This document shows positions 7,878 through 16,479 of a DNA stretch of 54,157 nucleotides, piece after piece. The DNA lies in the NCBI GenBank assembly GCA_023151275.1, contig JAKLJI010000013.1:57066-111222 (forward strand), read 5' to 3'. Numbering within the stretch: position 1 is the first letter of the stretch; every line of letters begins with the position of its first letter. The notes below the pieces were generated by a model. That model searched no databases. It was not told where the DNA came from and saw only the letters and a list, made by a program, of their open reading frames with translations. This stretch comes from Bacteroidia bacterium. GTDB taxonomy: Bacteria > Bacteroidota > Bacteroidia > UKL13-3. Position numbers and translations under genes: made by a program.

Positions 7878-8888
7878 ATGAACATGGAAGAAAACAAAAT
7901 CATCATATACAACACAGCAGACGGTAAAGCTGCCGTTTCGCTTTATGCCAAAGATGGTTCTGTATGGATGAACCAAAACCAATTGGCGGAACTTTTTGAC
8001 ACCTCTAAACAAAATATTGGCCAACACATTAAAAGCATACTGGAAGATAATGAGTTAGATAAAAATTCAGTTGTAAAGAATTACTTTACAACTGCCACAG
8101 ATGGCAAAAATTATGACGTAGTGTTCTATAGTCTCGAAATGATTCTTGCCATTGGATTCAGGGTGCGCAGTAAACGTGGTACACAATTCAGGCAATGGGC
8201 CAACCTCAATCTGAAAGAATATATCGTAAAGGGGTTTGTGATGGATGATGAACGCTTGAAAAACCCTGACGGCAGACCAGATTACTTCGATGAACTCCTG
8301 AATAGAATCCGCGATATTCGGGCATCTGAAAAACGATTTTATCAAAAGGTAAGAGATCTGTTCGCATTGAGTAGCGATTATGACGCTACCGACAAAGCCA
8401 CGCAAATGTTTTTTGCTGAAACACAAAACAAGTTACTCTTTGCCATCACCGGTAAAACAGCAGCCGAAATTGTGGTGAGCCGAGCCAATGCCTTAGAACC
8501 CAATATGGCATTGACAAGTTGGAATGGAACAGTTGTAAGAAAACAAGACATTTACATAGCCAAGAACTACCTTACTGAAGATGAAATTGACAGTCTCAAC
8601 CGCTTTATTGTCGTATTCTTAGAAACTGCCGAACTACGGGCAAAAAATCGCCAAAACATCACGATGGATTTTTGGCGAGAAAATGTAGACAAGATTATTA
8701 ACCTCAACGACAAACCCTTGCTCACACACAAAGGCAGCATAAGCAATGCTCAAATGGAAGCCTTGATCGAAAAAGTGTATGATCTGTTTGACAGTAACAG
8801 AAAAAAAACAGAAGCCACACAAGCGGATGAACAAGACCTCAATGAATTGAGTGCCTTGGAACAAAAAATCAAAACCAAGAAGAAATAG
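7878..8888 (+). CDS. RhuM-family virulence/accessory protein
   Basis: A 336-residue protein of the RhuM family. The N-terminus has the typical run (IIIYNTADGKAAVSLYAKDG, then VWMNQNQLAELFDTSKQNIG and HIKSILEDNEL), an HTH-like segment. The core YSLEMILAIGFRVRSKRGTQ and FRQWA follows, shared with the KilA-N/BRO-like region of this family. A helical region contains FYQKVRDLFALSSDYD, and the Lys-rich tail ends EQKIKTKKK. The biochemical role of RhuM proteins is unknown. They are repeatedly found inside type I R-M loci, as here just upstream of hsdM. The start could be the ATG at 7878 or the one at 7884. A 288-bp spacer without a clear gene separates it from dinD. Confidence 0.9.
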   Translation: MNMEENKIIIYNTADGKAAVSLYAKDGSVWMNQNQLAELFDTSKQNIGQHIKSILEDNELDKNSVVKNYFTTATDGKNYDVVFYSLEMILAIGFRVRSKRGTQFRQWANLNLKEYIVKGFVMDDERLKNPDGRPDYFDELLNRIRDIRASEKRFYQKVRDLFALSSDYDATDKATQMFFAETQNKLLFAITGKTAAEIVVSRANALEPNMALTSWNGTVVRKQDIYIAKNYLTEDEIDSLNRFIVVFLETAELRAKNRQNITMDFWRENVDKIINLNDKPLLTHKGSISNAQMEALIEKVYDLFDSNRKKTEATQADEQDLNELSALEQKIKTKKK

Positions 8889-9219
8889 CCCAGAGATAAT
8901 TAAAGAAATAAATCCAGCATCCGTTTTCAAGAGTTTTAAAGACGATTGGCAACATACCAAGCGGAGTGAACTATTAAGCGTAGCAAAAAAGCGGAATGAA
9001 GATTTGAAATACTGCAAAGAAGAAGTACTTTAGGTTTCAAATGAATTGCGCATTGTAACCAAATTGAATATATGGGCTTTTAGCCAACCGCACAAACCGC
9101 ATATTTTGTTTTACCAAGTGCGCAATTTACCCCTTCGCAAACCCCAAAAGAGCCAATTTTTGCCAACGCACCGATAAGAATTATAAATTTGACCTATCAA
9201 CAAGACATTGAAAGAATAA
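8889..9219 (+). other. Spacer before hsdM with a possible gene remnant
   Basis: After the RhuM stop, another frame stays open to 9033 and gives a plausible charged helical peptide (ASVFKSFKDDWQHTKRSELL, then KKRNEDLKYCKEEVL). It has no start of its own outside rhuM, so it may be a leftover C-terminus of a lost gene. The remaining 186 bp contain the hsdM promoter and no other feature I can name. Confidence 0.4.
9159..9191 (+). promoter_or_regulatory. Bacteroidota-type promoter of hsdM
   Basis: TTTG at 9159-9162 is followed after 21 nt by TAAATTTG at 9184-9191, a full match to the -33/-7 form TTTG-N19..21-TAnnTTTG. Transcription would start about 20 nt before the hsdM ATG. Confidence 0.7.
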
Positions 9220-11298
9220 ATGCAAGGAAAACAACTTAGAAAATTAGAAGCAGAACTGTGGAGAGCAGCAGACCAACTTAGGGCAAACAGTAAACTGACT
9301 GCTTCGGAATACTCAATGCCGGTGTTGGGACTGATATTCTTACGACACGCCTATAACCGTTTTCAAAAAGTAAAAATTGAAGTTGAAAAGGATTTGCCCG
9401 TGCATCCGCAACGGGGCAGACGACCTGTGACTAAAAAAGATTTTGAGGAACGTAATGCCATGTTCCTTCCCGAAAAGTCCCAGTTTGACTATCTGGTTTC
9501 ATTGCCCGAAAGTGTCGACACTGGCGAAGCGATTGACAACGCAATGAAACTGATTGAGGAGGAATATGAGAACCTCAAAGGTGTATTGCCGAAGAACTTT
9601 TCCATGTTTAGCAAAGACCTGTTGCGGGAACTGCTCCGCATTTTCAATAAAGAAGTATTGCAAAAAGCCGAAGGCGATTTGTTCGGGAAGATTTACGAAT
9701 ACTTCCTCAACAAATTTGCAATGACAGGAGCACAGGAAGGTGGAGAGTTTTTTACGCCTATGAGTTTGGTGCAAACCATTGTCAACGTGATTGAACCCGA
9801 CCACGGCATTGTGTTTGACCCTGCCTGCGGCAGTGCAGGTATGTTTGTGCAAACGGGCTATTTCATAGAGAGCGAAGGACTGAAACCCGCAGAAAAAGTT
9901 ACTTTTTACGGACAGGAGAAAGCCGAACTCAATACCAAATTGGCCAAGATGAACCTTACCGTTCACGGACTGGAAGGAAAAATTTTTGAAGGCAATACGT
10001 TTTACGAAGACAAACACAATCTTGTAGGCAGAGCTGACTTTGTAATGGCAAATCCTCCATTTAATGTGGACGGAGTGGACAAAGCCAAAGATGCTGTAAA
10101 GAAAGACCCACGCCTGATATTGGACGGCAAAGTAAACCTGCCGAAAAACGACAACGCCAACTATTTGTGGATTCAGTATTTCTACAATTACCTGAAACCA
10201 ACAGGCAGAGCAGGTTTTGTAATGGCTTCGTCTGCAAGCGATGCAGGACACAGCGAAAAGGACATTCGGGAGAAGCTGGTAAAAACAGGAGCGGTAGATG
10301 TGATGATGGCGATTGGCAACAACTTTTTCTATACCCGTTCATTGCCTTGCACCTTGTGGTTTTTTGACCGTGCCAAAGAAAAAGACGAAGCTAAAAAAGA
10401 TAAAGTGCTGATGTTGGATGCCCGAAAAATTTACCGCAAAGTAACCAGCAAGGTAAACGACTTTAGCCCCGAGCAACTGCAAAACCTGATTTGCATAGTA
10501 AACTTGTATAGAGGCAATGCCCAGAAATTTGAAAGCACAGTAAAAAACTATTTGCAAACAGCTACGGAATTATCCATAGAAACAGCCGAAGCCACCACCG
10601 AATTGCAAAAGCAATTGCAAAAGGTTTTTGAAACACTTAGCAAATTCCGTCTAAAACAAGATTCGCAAGATTTGGGGATAGACAAGATTATGCCCGAATG
10701 GAGTGAATTACAAAATGAATCTAAAATCATTTTTGACTTACAAAACCAATTGATTGAAACCGTAAAGAAAAATCAAGGCAATCAGTTAATCACAGAAATC
10801 ACGGCTCAGACAAAAGCCTTACGCAAACCGCAAGACAAACTCATTAAACAATTACTGGATGCCATAAGCACAGCCGCCAAAGAATACCAACTGAGCAAAA
10901 ACAAAGATTGGAAAGCATTGGATGTACAGGCGCAATGCATTGCGCCTCTTAAAGCCCTGCAACAACAACTGAGCGGCAACCCCGAAGAGGAGGAACCAGG
11001 ATTGCTGCACGAAACCGAATATTTTTACAAACAAGCCCATTGGCTTACAAGTCGTTTCCCCGGTGGCGTTTATACCGATGTGGAAGGACTGTGCAAGGTT
11101 GTAACTCAAAAAGAAATAGAAGCTAAAGACTGGAGCTTAAGCCCTGGCAGGTATGTAGGCGTTGACACCACTACCGATGAAGATTTTGACTACGAAGAAC
11201 GCCTGAACGAAATACATATAGAGTTGCAAGGATTGAACCAAGAAGCTATTGCCTTGGCAAAAACCATTTCAGAAAACTATAAAGCGTTGGCGATATGA
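9220..11298 (+). CDS. hsdM: Type I R-M methyltransferase subunit HsdM
   Basis: A SAM-dependent adenine-N6 DNA methyltransferase subunit of 692 residues. The N-terminal helical HsdM domain (LEAELWRAADQLRANSKLTA, with MPVLGLIFLRHAYNRF) precedes the catalytic domain. SAM motif I is DPACGSAGMF (Asp 200), and the catalytic motif IV is NPPF (Asn 278-Phe 281). Residues of about 400-640 are an unusually long, helix- and coiled-coil-rich extension containing the Gln/Leu/Lys-rich run around 450-550. The total is longer than the roughly 500-530 residues of enterobacterial HsdM. The gene ends in an ATGA overlap with hsdS. With HsdS it should methylate a bipartite target, and with the distant HsdR it should cleave unmethylated DNA. 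Confidence 0.95.
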   Translation: MQGKQLRKLEAELWRAADQLRANSKLTASEYSMPVLGLIFLRHAYNRFQKVKIEVEKDLPVHPQRGRRPVTKKDFEERNAMFLPEKSQFDYLVSLPESVDTGEAIDNAMKLIEEEYENLKGVLPKNFSMFSKDLLRELLRIFNKEVLQKAEGDLFGKIYEYFLNKFAMTGAQEGGEFFTPMSLVQTIVNVIEPDHGIVFDPACGSAGMFVQTGYFIESEGLKPAEKVTFYGQEKAELNTKLAKMNLTVHGLEGKIFEGNTFYEDKHNLVGRADFVMANPPFNVDGVDKAKDAVKKDPRLILDGKVNLPKNDNANYLWIQYFYNYLKPTGRAGFVMASSASDAGHSEKDIREKLVKTGAVDVMMAIGNNFFYTRSLPCTLWFFDRAKEKDEAKKDKVLMLDARKIYRKVTSKVNDFSPEQLQNLICIVNLYRGNAQKFESTVKNYLQTATELSIETAEATTELQKQLQKVFETLSKFRLKQDSQDLGIDKIMPEWSELQNESKIIFDLQNQLIETVKKNQGNQLITEITAQTKALRKPQDKLIKQLLDAISTAAKEYQLSKNKDWKALDVQAQCIAPLKALQQQLSGNPEEEEPGLLHETEYFYKQAHWLTSRFPGGVYTDVEGLCKVVTQKEIEAKDWSLSPGRYVGVDTTTDEDFDYEERLNEIHIELQGLNQEAIALAKTISENYKALAI

Positions 11299-12398
11299 GG
11301 TGGGAGAAAGTTGAAATAGGCCAACTAGGCGAAGTGGTAACTGGCAATACCCCTCCAAGGAAAAATCCCGAGTTGTATGGTGACTTTATCCCATTTATTA
11401 AGCCAACAGATATAGAAATTGATAGGCGATTCACTCCGCATCCAGAGGAGTGCTATTCAGAACTTGGTTTTGAGAAATATAGAAAATCATTAATCCCGAA
11501 AGGAGCAACTTGCGTTGTAACGATTGGAAGCATTGGGAAGAAAATCACACAGGCAATTACAGATTGTTTTATAAACCAGGCGGTGAACGCTGTTATTCCA
11601 AATGAAAACTATGATGCTGACTTCGTATTTTATCTACTGAAAAATAATCTTGATAAGGTTAAAGGTTTAGATTCAGGCACATCTTCTGGAAGAGAGAATG
11701 TTTCTAAATCATCCTTCTCTAGCATTGAAGTTAAAGTTGTAAAGCATCTCCCCACCCAACGCCGCATCGCTTCCATTTTATCGGCTTATGATGATTTGAT
11801 AGAGAATAATTTGAAGCGGATAAAGTTGTTGGAGGAGAAGGCGTTTTTGAGGTATAAGCAGATTGTTAGGGAGGAGAAGATGGAAGTTGAAGACAAATTG
11901 GAAAACCTAATCCAGACGGTAAAAAGAAAATTCAAAATACCAAAATCTGATTATAAAGAAAAAGGAGATATTCCAATTATTGACCAAAGCACAGATTTTA
12001 TTGGTGGCTACACAAATGAAAAAGATGCCGTTTATGAGGATGTGCCAATGATTGTTTTTGGCGACCATACAAGAATATTGAAATATATAAATTTCCCATT
12101 TGCTTGTGGTGCTGACGGTACTCAATTAGTTAAGCCTGAAAACTCAAGTCTTTCTGTTGCCTACCTATATTTTGAATTAATAAGTTGTAATCTATCAAAC
12201 TATCACTATGCGAGACATTTTAAATTCCTGAAAGAGCAAGTAATTAAATTACCAAGCGAAAAGGTAATGCAAGAATACCAAGAAGAAGCAGATAAGATTT
12301 TTAATCTAATTCAAATCTTTCGATTACAAAACACCAAACTCCGGGAGGCACGGGATATATTGTTGCCGAGGTTGATGAGTGGGGAAATAGAAGTCTGA
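11295..12398 (+). CDS. hsdS: Type I R-M specificity subunit HsdS
   Basis: A 367-residue specificity subunit translated from the ATGA overlap with hsdM. It has two target-recognition halves. TRD1 is about 1-150 (VEIGQLGEVVTGNTPPRKNP to IEVKVVKHLP), followed by the conserved helical spacer LPTQRRIASILSAYDDLIEN. TRD2 starts near 197, and a second helix ends LREARDILLPRLMSGEIEV. The two TRDs would define the two half-sites of the recognition sequence, which cannot be predicted here. The last codons overlap the left end of the GxxExxY cassette (12393), which supplies the TGA stop. Two short copies of the HsdS coding end recur downstream (12862 and 14153). Confidence 0.93.
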   Translation: MRWEKVEIGQLGEVVTGNTPPRKNPELYGDFIPFIKPTDIEIDRRFTPHPEECYSELGFEKYRKSLIPKGATCVVTIGSIGKKITQAITDCFINQAVNAVIPNENYDADFVFYLLKNNLDKVKGLDSGTSSGRENVSKSSFSSIEVKVVKHLPTQRRIASILSAYDDLIENNLKRIKLLEEKAFLRYKQIVREEKMEVEDKLENLIQTVKRKFKIPKSDYKEKGDIPIIDQSTDFIGGYTNEKDAVYEDVPMIVFGDHTRILKYINFPFACGADGTQLVKPENSSLSVAYLYFELISCNLSNYHYARHFKFLKEQVIKLPSEKVMQEYQEEADKIFNLIQIFRLQNTKLREARDILLPRLMSGEIEV

Positions 12399-12854
12399 AC
12401 GGTGATTTCTGTGATTAAATGATTGATATGATAAATGAGCAGTATAAATATTCTGAATTGACATCCAAGATCATTGGCTGTGCTATAACCGTTCATAAAA
12501 CTTTGGGTAATGGCTTTCAAGAAGTTATTTATCAACGTGCCCTTGCAATTGAAATGGGATTGGCTGGTATTAAATTTAGCAGAGAGTTTGAAATGCCTAT
12601 CTTTTACAGAGAAGAACAAATAGGAACAAGAAGGGTAGATTTTTTGGTGGAAGGAGTTATTTCGGTGGAGTTGAAGGCTATCACGAAATTGGAAGATGTT
12701 CATTTTGCTCAGGCCATTAATTACCTTGAGGCGTATAATTTGGAAATTGGATTGCTCATCAATTTTGGTGAGACAAGTTTGAATTTTCAACTCCTCACAA
12801 ACAAGAAATATAAATCACCTGAATCCCAAAAATCAAACAAATCATAGTTCAGAC
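12393..12854 (+). mobile_element. GxxExxY cassette bounded by terminal inverted repeats
   Basis: The left end 12393-12416 and the reverse complement of the right end 12831-12854 match at 20 of 24 positions, starting with the identical GTCTGAAC. One gene (GxxExxY) fills the interior, and its stop codon lies in the right repeat. The left repeat replaces the last bases of hsdS. Just outside the right end, a copy of the hsdS coding end appears (12862-12883). This arrangement looks like a small insertion element or mobile cassette. No transposase is encoded, so mobilisation in trans is inference. Confidence 0.6.
12419..12847 (+). CDS. GxxExxY family protein
   Basis: A 142-residue member of the GxxExxY family: the naming motif is Gly 32-Glu 35-Tyr 38 in LGNGFQEVIYQRAL. 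Residues 70-88 read RRVDFLVEGVISVELKAI, giving Asp 74 ... Glu 84-x-Lys 86, the spacing of a PD-(D/E)xK nuclease core. Family members are small and widespread, lack an assigned function, and sit as isolated genes in Bacteroidota, often inside R-M loci. Here it is the only gene of a TIR-bounded cassette inserted at the 3' end of hsdS. Whether it helps the element move or has a host role is unknown. An internal ATG at 12428 is an alternative start. Confidence 0.85.
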   Translation: MIDMINEQYKYSELTSKIIGCAITVHKTLGNGFQEVIYQRALAIEMGLAGIKFSREFEMPIFYREEQIGTRRVDFLVEGVISVELKAITKLEDVHFAQAINYLEAYNLEIGLLINFGETSLNFQLLTNKKYKSPESQKSNKS

Positions 12855-12861
12855 AATTGAT

Positions 12862-12883
12862 GAATGGGCAACTAGAAGTGTAA
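12862..12883 (+). repeat. Duplicated hsdS coding end, copy 2
   Basis: GAATGGGCAACTAGAAGTGTAA, read in frame from the TTG before it, gives LMNGQLEV-stop, the usual HsdS C-terminus. It matches the true hsdS end (12377-12398) at 17 of 22 positions and copy 3 at 14153 at 21 of 22. Confidence 0.7.
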
Positions 12884-12885
12884 TT

Positions 12886-13437
12886 ATGGCAAAAGTTATT
12901 TTTCTTTTACATAGCAAGCTGGAAGATATTGATTTCTCAGACTTGAAAGAGCTAAAGTGCGAATACTTTATGCTTCTGGAAAGAAATAAATTTCCTATAC
13001 CTCCCACGGGGCACTACAGCAAGATGATAGGATATTTGAAGCGTAAAGATGAGAGCAATCAAGAATCAATTGGTCCTTACAAAAACATCACCCTCTTCGA
13101 AGCTGCCAATAGAATTGCATCTGATTTGGTAATTATTAATGGCTTAATACAGTTGACGCAAGAAAAAAAGTTGAATGAGCCTCGATTCACCCTTAGGTTA
13201 GGTACTACGCATATCAGCGGTAAAGGAGATTTTAGCATAAAAATTGGTGATGAAGAGATGGAAGGAGAGGCATTTAATGTGGCACCCAGTTTTTTGAAAG
13301 GAAAGCTCTATAAAACAACAACCAAATGGAAAGAAAAAAATCTCAGCTACATACTGATTAATGATGATGCATTTGAAGGTTTCAAGGGGAGGTTGGACGG
13401 GCGGATTTTTAAAGTGAAAAATTGGATTAATCCTTAA
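12886..13437 (+). CDS. Uncharacterised protein in the hsdS-hsdR interval
   Basis: A 183-residue soluble protein that I do not recognise. The N-terminal third is charged (LEDIDFSDLKELKCEYFMLL), the middle is predicted mixed alpha/beta (ASDLVIINGLIQL), and the C-terminal half contains GDFSIKIGDEEMEGEAFNVA followed by PSFLKGK. The GDF ... EGEAFNV ... K order is reminiscent of PD-(D/E)xK nuclease variants with a displaced lysine, but this is weak. There is no signal peptide or membrane helix. The gene begins two bases after the duplicated hsdS end and is separated by 11 bp from the broken nuclease-like gene, so the two may be a unit. A real gene is supported by length, by this context and by the absence of competing frames. 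Confidence 0.7.
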   Translation: MAKVIFLLHSKLEDIDFSDLKELKCEYFMLLERNKFPIPPTGHYSKMIGYLKRKDESNQESIGPYKNITLFEAANRIASDLVIINGLIQLTQEKKLNEPRFTLRLGTTHISGKGDFSIKIGDEEMEGEAFNVAPSFLKGKLYKTTTKWKEKNLSYILINDDAFEGFKGRLDGRIFKVKNWINP

Positions 13438-13448
13438 ATCAAGCAACT

Positions 13449-14123
13449 ATGAAAAGCAAACTGGCATTTACAAAATCTGAAGCCGAAGAGATTATTCGGT
13501 TGATTAAAGAAAAACTCAAAGCCTCTACCACAAAGCAAAAAGGCATCAGGGATAAAATTCGTAAGCTTGGTTTTTATGCCAGTGATTATGGTTTTAGAGA
13601 TGGCTACACTGTTGAGCAATTTTTGAGTGTTGCAAAAATTATTGGTGGTCAGCCATTACCAGTAAAAAAAGAAGCGCAAAAAGTTGGGGTAGTGCCTACA
13701 AAAAAAACATCTACAACAAATAATTCCAGAAGCAATAGTGATGAAAGTTATGTGATTGATTTGTGTGATGAGATATTAAAGCAAATGGCTTTTCGGCAGC
13801 ACCGATTTGATTTTCTTAGGGGTGATTCAGGGGCTAAGTTGCCAGTTGACGCCTACTATCCTTCTTTAAATTTGGTGATTGAATTCAAGGAAAGACAACA
13901 CACCGAAGAGGTGAAACTATTTGATAAAAGACAAACAGTAAGTGGAGTTGGCAGAGGTGAACAAAGAAGAATTTAGGACCAAAGAAGACGAGATGTTTTG
14001 CCCCAATTTGGCATTAAACTTATTGAGTTGGATTATTCGGAATTTGAACACACAAAGGGTAAAAAGCTAATAAGAAATAAATTGGAGGATTTGAAGGTGT
14101 TGAGGGAGAGATTGAAGAAATGA
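13449..14123 (+). pseudogene. Nuclease-like gene interrupted by an in-frame amber codon
   Basis: The frame from 13449 meets TAG at 13974-13976 after 175 residues, yet continues open in the same frame for 48 more codons (DQRRRDVLPQFGIKLIELDY, then a charged helix) to TGA at 14121. The full product would be 224 residues. The visible part has a helical N-terminal domain (1-65), a polar linker (about 80-100), then a restriction-endonuclease-like core: Asp 134 in LPVDAYYP, Glu 145-Phe-Lys 147 in VIEFKER, and RGEQRRI just before the stop. The segment after TAG looks like the remaining core strands, so the codon most simply replaced a sense codon such as Tyr (TAT or TAC). It is called a nonsense pseudogene. 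Readthrough or a still active short form cannot be excluded. Confidence 0.75.
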
Positions 14124-14152
14124 GTGGCAAAAGAAGAAAAGATTAAACTAAA

Positions 14153-14174
14153 GAATGGGCAAATAGAAGTGTAA
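14153..14174 (+). repeat. Duplicated hsdS coding end, copy 3
   Basis: Differs from copy 2 (12862-12883) at one of 22 positions and reads KNGQIEV-stop in frame. It lies between the broken nuclease gene and the small-protein/RecQ/DprA block, marking the end of a second inserted or exchanged segment. Confidence 0.7.
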
Positions 14175-14239
14175 AAGATATTTTTTCTGAAAATCTGTCT
14201 TTTTAAGTTTTTTAGACTATTTATTATAAAACAAAGATT

Positions 14240-14452
14240 ATGAAACAAGAAATTGACAACAGAATTAACGAACTAAAAGAATACGTTGACAAACAACGTG
14301 AACTGATTATTGGAATTAACAATGCCATTGAAAATGATGGTTTCGTTCCTTCTGAATTGCAGCAAGTAACTATTGACTATATCTGTCAACAAGGCAAATT
14401 TGGATTAAAAGAAATAGAACGATTGGAAGGACTTAAAAAGAAATATGAATAG
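14240..14452 (+). CDS. Small charged helical protein
   Basis: A 70-residue acidic/basic protein that is predicted almost entirely helical, probably coiled coil (NRINELKEYVDKQRELIIGI and then GLKEIERLEGLKKKYE). No signal peptide, metal site or known family is visible. Its TAG stop is immediately followed by the ATG of the RecQ-PRTase gene with no intervening base, so the two are almost certainly translationally coupled. That coupling is the main reason for accepting such a short frame. A role as an adaptor or regulator of the helicase is inference only. Confidence 0.7.
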   Translation: MKQEIDNRINELKEYVDKQRELIIGINNAIENDGFVPSELQQVTIDYICQQGKFGLKEIERLEGLKKKYE

Positions 14453-16468
14453 ATGACAAGACAACAAGCAGAAATACAACTCCAAAAACTGTTTGGTTTC
14501 AGACAATTTCACGATTTGCAATGGCAAGTAATTGAAAATCTGTTGCATGGCAGACGTGTGTTGTTTATTGAGAAAACCGGTTTTGGTAAGTCACTTTGCT
14601 TTCAGTTTCCTGCTACCCAGTTAGAAGGCGTAACGATCGTATTTTCTCCGCTGATTGCTCTGATGCGAGACCAAGTAAGAAGCATGCAGGACAAGGGCAT
14701 TCGTGCCGCAGCCATCAACTCCAATCAGGAAGCTGATGAAAATGCCGCCATAATAGCCAAAGCCCAGAAGAACCAGTTAGATATTCTTTACATTGCCCCT
14801 GAACGCATGGAGAATGCTGCTTGGATAACAGCAGCAAGGGAAATGAAGATTGCTATGGTGGTGATTGATGAAGCCCATTGTATTTCTATGTGGGGTCAAA
14901 GTTTCCGTCCTAATTACCGAAGGATTGTAAACCTTGTTCGTTTATTACCAAAGAATTTTCCTGTGTTGGCGACTACTGCCACAGCCACACCAAGAGTACA
15001 GGAAGACATTATTGAACAAGTGGGTACAGACTTGATTCCCATTCGTGGGCAATTGATGCGTTCGAATATCCGCTTATTTGTGGTGCATGTGGAAAGCGAG
15101 GATGAAAAGTTCTTCTGGCTGGCTGAATATTTACCAAAACTAAAAAAAACAGGAATAGTCTATACCGGAACACAAGCCAACACAGATATTTTCTCTAACT
15201 GGTTACAATTCCTGAAATTTAATTCGGCAGCTTACAGTGGTCGTCTGGATGCAGAAAGTCGGATGCGTGTAGAATCAGACTTCATCAATAACAAATACGA
15301 TTGCGTGGTTTCTACCAATGCCTTGGGAATGGGAATAGACAAACCCGATATTCGGTTTATCATTCATACCCAAATACCGCCATCACCTATTCATTATTAC
15401 CAAGAAATTGGGCGTGCCGGACGTGATGGAAATTTGGCTTTTGCCATTCTTTTGTACAATCCACAAGCAGATGCCGATTTACCTAAAGCATTTATTGAAG
15501 GAAGCAAACCGGCTTTATCAAAGTATGAAAAGGTAATTGCCGTAATTAAAAAAGCATTGCTTGGCAGGAACGAAATCATCAAAGAAACCAATCTGAAACA
15601 AACGCAGGTCGGGGTTATCCTTGCTGACCTGATTGACCAAAAGATTGTCAATGAGCAATTAATAGGCAATAGCAAAAAATACTTCTTCAACCCTGATGCC
15701 CCTGCTTTTGATTTTTCGGCATTTGAACTATTAAGGAATGCTCAGCATCAGGAATTGGAAAAAATGCTTGAATACACAGCTACTTCCAAATGTAGGATGC
15801 AGTACCTGTGTAATTATCTGGGTGATGAAAGGCTGGGAGCTTGTGGCGTTTGCGATAATGATGCTCGACTACATATGCGTATTGTACCAACAGAAGCCAT
15901 GAAAAAGAAATTGCAGGATTTCAGGGAAACCTTTTTCCCTGTATTGGAAGTGGAAACACAACGCAGCAATATCGTAAATGGTGTAGCGGCATCCTATTAT
16001 GGTGTTTCCAACGTGGGAGCAGCACTTCGACACTCAAAATACGAAGGAGGTGGAGATTTTCCAGATTGGCTCCTTAGCATAACACTCAAAGCTTTCAGGA
16101 AGTATTATGGAAACAAGAAATTTGACAGGATACTTTATGTTCCGCCAACGGAATCAGGAGAGTTGGTTAAGAACTTTGCAGAGAAAATTTCCCGAACACT
16201 GAATATCCCGATATCGCATAAACTGGTAAAAACATCCGCTACATCACCACAAAAAATGTTTCAAAGCGGCATTTCCAAAAAGGACAATGTTCACGGTAAG
16301 TTTGCGTATCAAAAACCTGAGGAAATTTCAGGAAAAAGTATTTTACTGATTGATGACATCTTTGATAGCGGCTATACCATCAAGGAGATTGGACACTATT
16401 TGACAACCCTAGGAGCTACCACCATTGCACCGCTTGTAATTGCAAGAACCGTTGGAGGCGACATTTAA
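14453..16468 (+). CDS. RecQ-family helicase fused to a phosphoribosyltransferase-like domain
   Basis: A 671-residue fusion. The helicase core (about 10-345) has the RecQ motif 0 (FGFRQFHDLQWQVIENLL), Walker A TGFGKS (42-47), DEAH (139-142) followed by the RecQ aromatic loop CISMWGQSFRPNY, and motif VI QEIGRAGRDG. A winged-helix-like segment (about 360-400) and a cysteine cluster (Cys 447, 453, 464, 467) follow. No HRDC domain is present. Instead residues of about 500-671 resemble a ComF-like PRTase, with the PRPP loop LLIDDIFDSGYT at 631-642 and RILYVPPTESGE before it. 3'-5' DNA unwinding is expected, and the substrate of the PRTase part is unknown. It is packed directly between the small protein and dprA, inside the hsdS-hsdR interval. 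Confidence 0.9.
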   Translation: MTRQQAEIQLQKLFGFRQFHDLQWQVIENLLHGRRVLFIEKTGFGKSLCFQFPATQLEGVTIVFSPLIALMRDQVRSMQDKGIRAAAINSNQEADENAAIIAKAQKNQLDILYIAPERMENAAWITAAREMKIAMVVIDEAHCISMWGQSFRPNYRRIVNLVRLLPKNFPVLATTATATPRVQEDIIEQVGTDLIPIRGQLMRSNIRLFVVHVESEDEKFFWLAEYLPKLKKTGIVYTGTQANTDIFSNWLQFLKFNSAAYSGRLDAESRMRVESDFINNKYDCVVSTNALGMGIDKPDIRFIIHTQIPPSPIHYYQEIGRAGRDGNLAFAILLYNPQADADLPKAFIEGSKPALSKYEKVIAVIKKALLGRNEIIKETNLKQTQVGVILADLIDQKIVNEQLIGNSKKYFFNPDAPAFDFSAFELLRNAQHQELEKMLEYTATSKCRMQYLCNYLGDERLGACGVCDNDARLHMRIVPTEAMKKKLQDFRETFFPVLEVETQRSNIVNGVAASYYGVSNVGAALRHSKYEGGGDFPDWLLSITLKAFRKYYGNKKFDRILYVPPTESGELVKNFAEKISRTLNIPISHKLVKTSATSPQKMFQSGISKKDNVHGKFAYQKPEEISGKSILLIDDIFDSGYTIKEIGHYLTTLGATTIAPLVIARTVGGDI

Positions 16469-16479
16469 ACAAAATACGA

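Noticed and set aside
8851-9033. 60-codon plus-strand ORF overlapping the end of rhuM
   Set aside because: Its start lies inside rhuM in another frame. At most it is a remnant, so it is reported only in the spacer entry.
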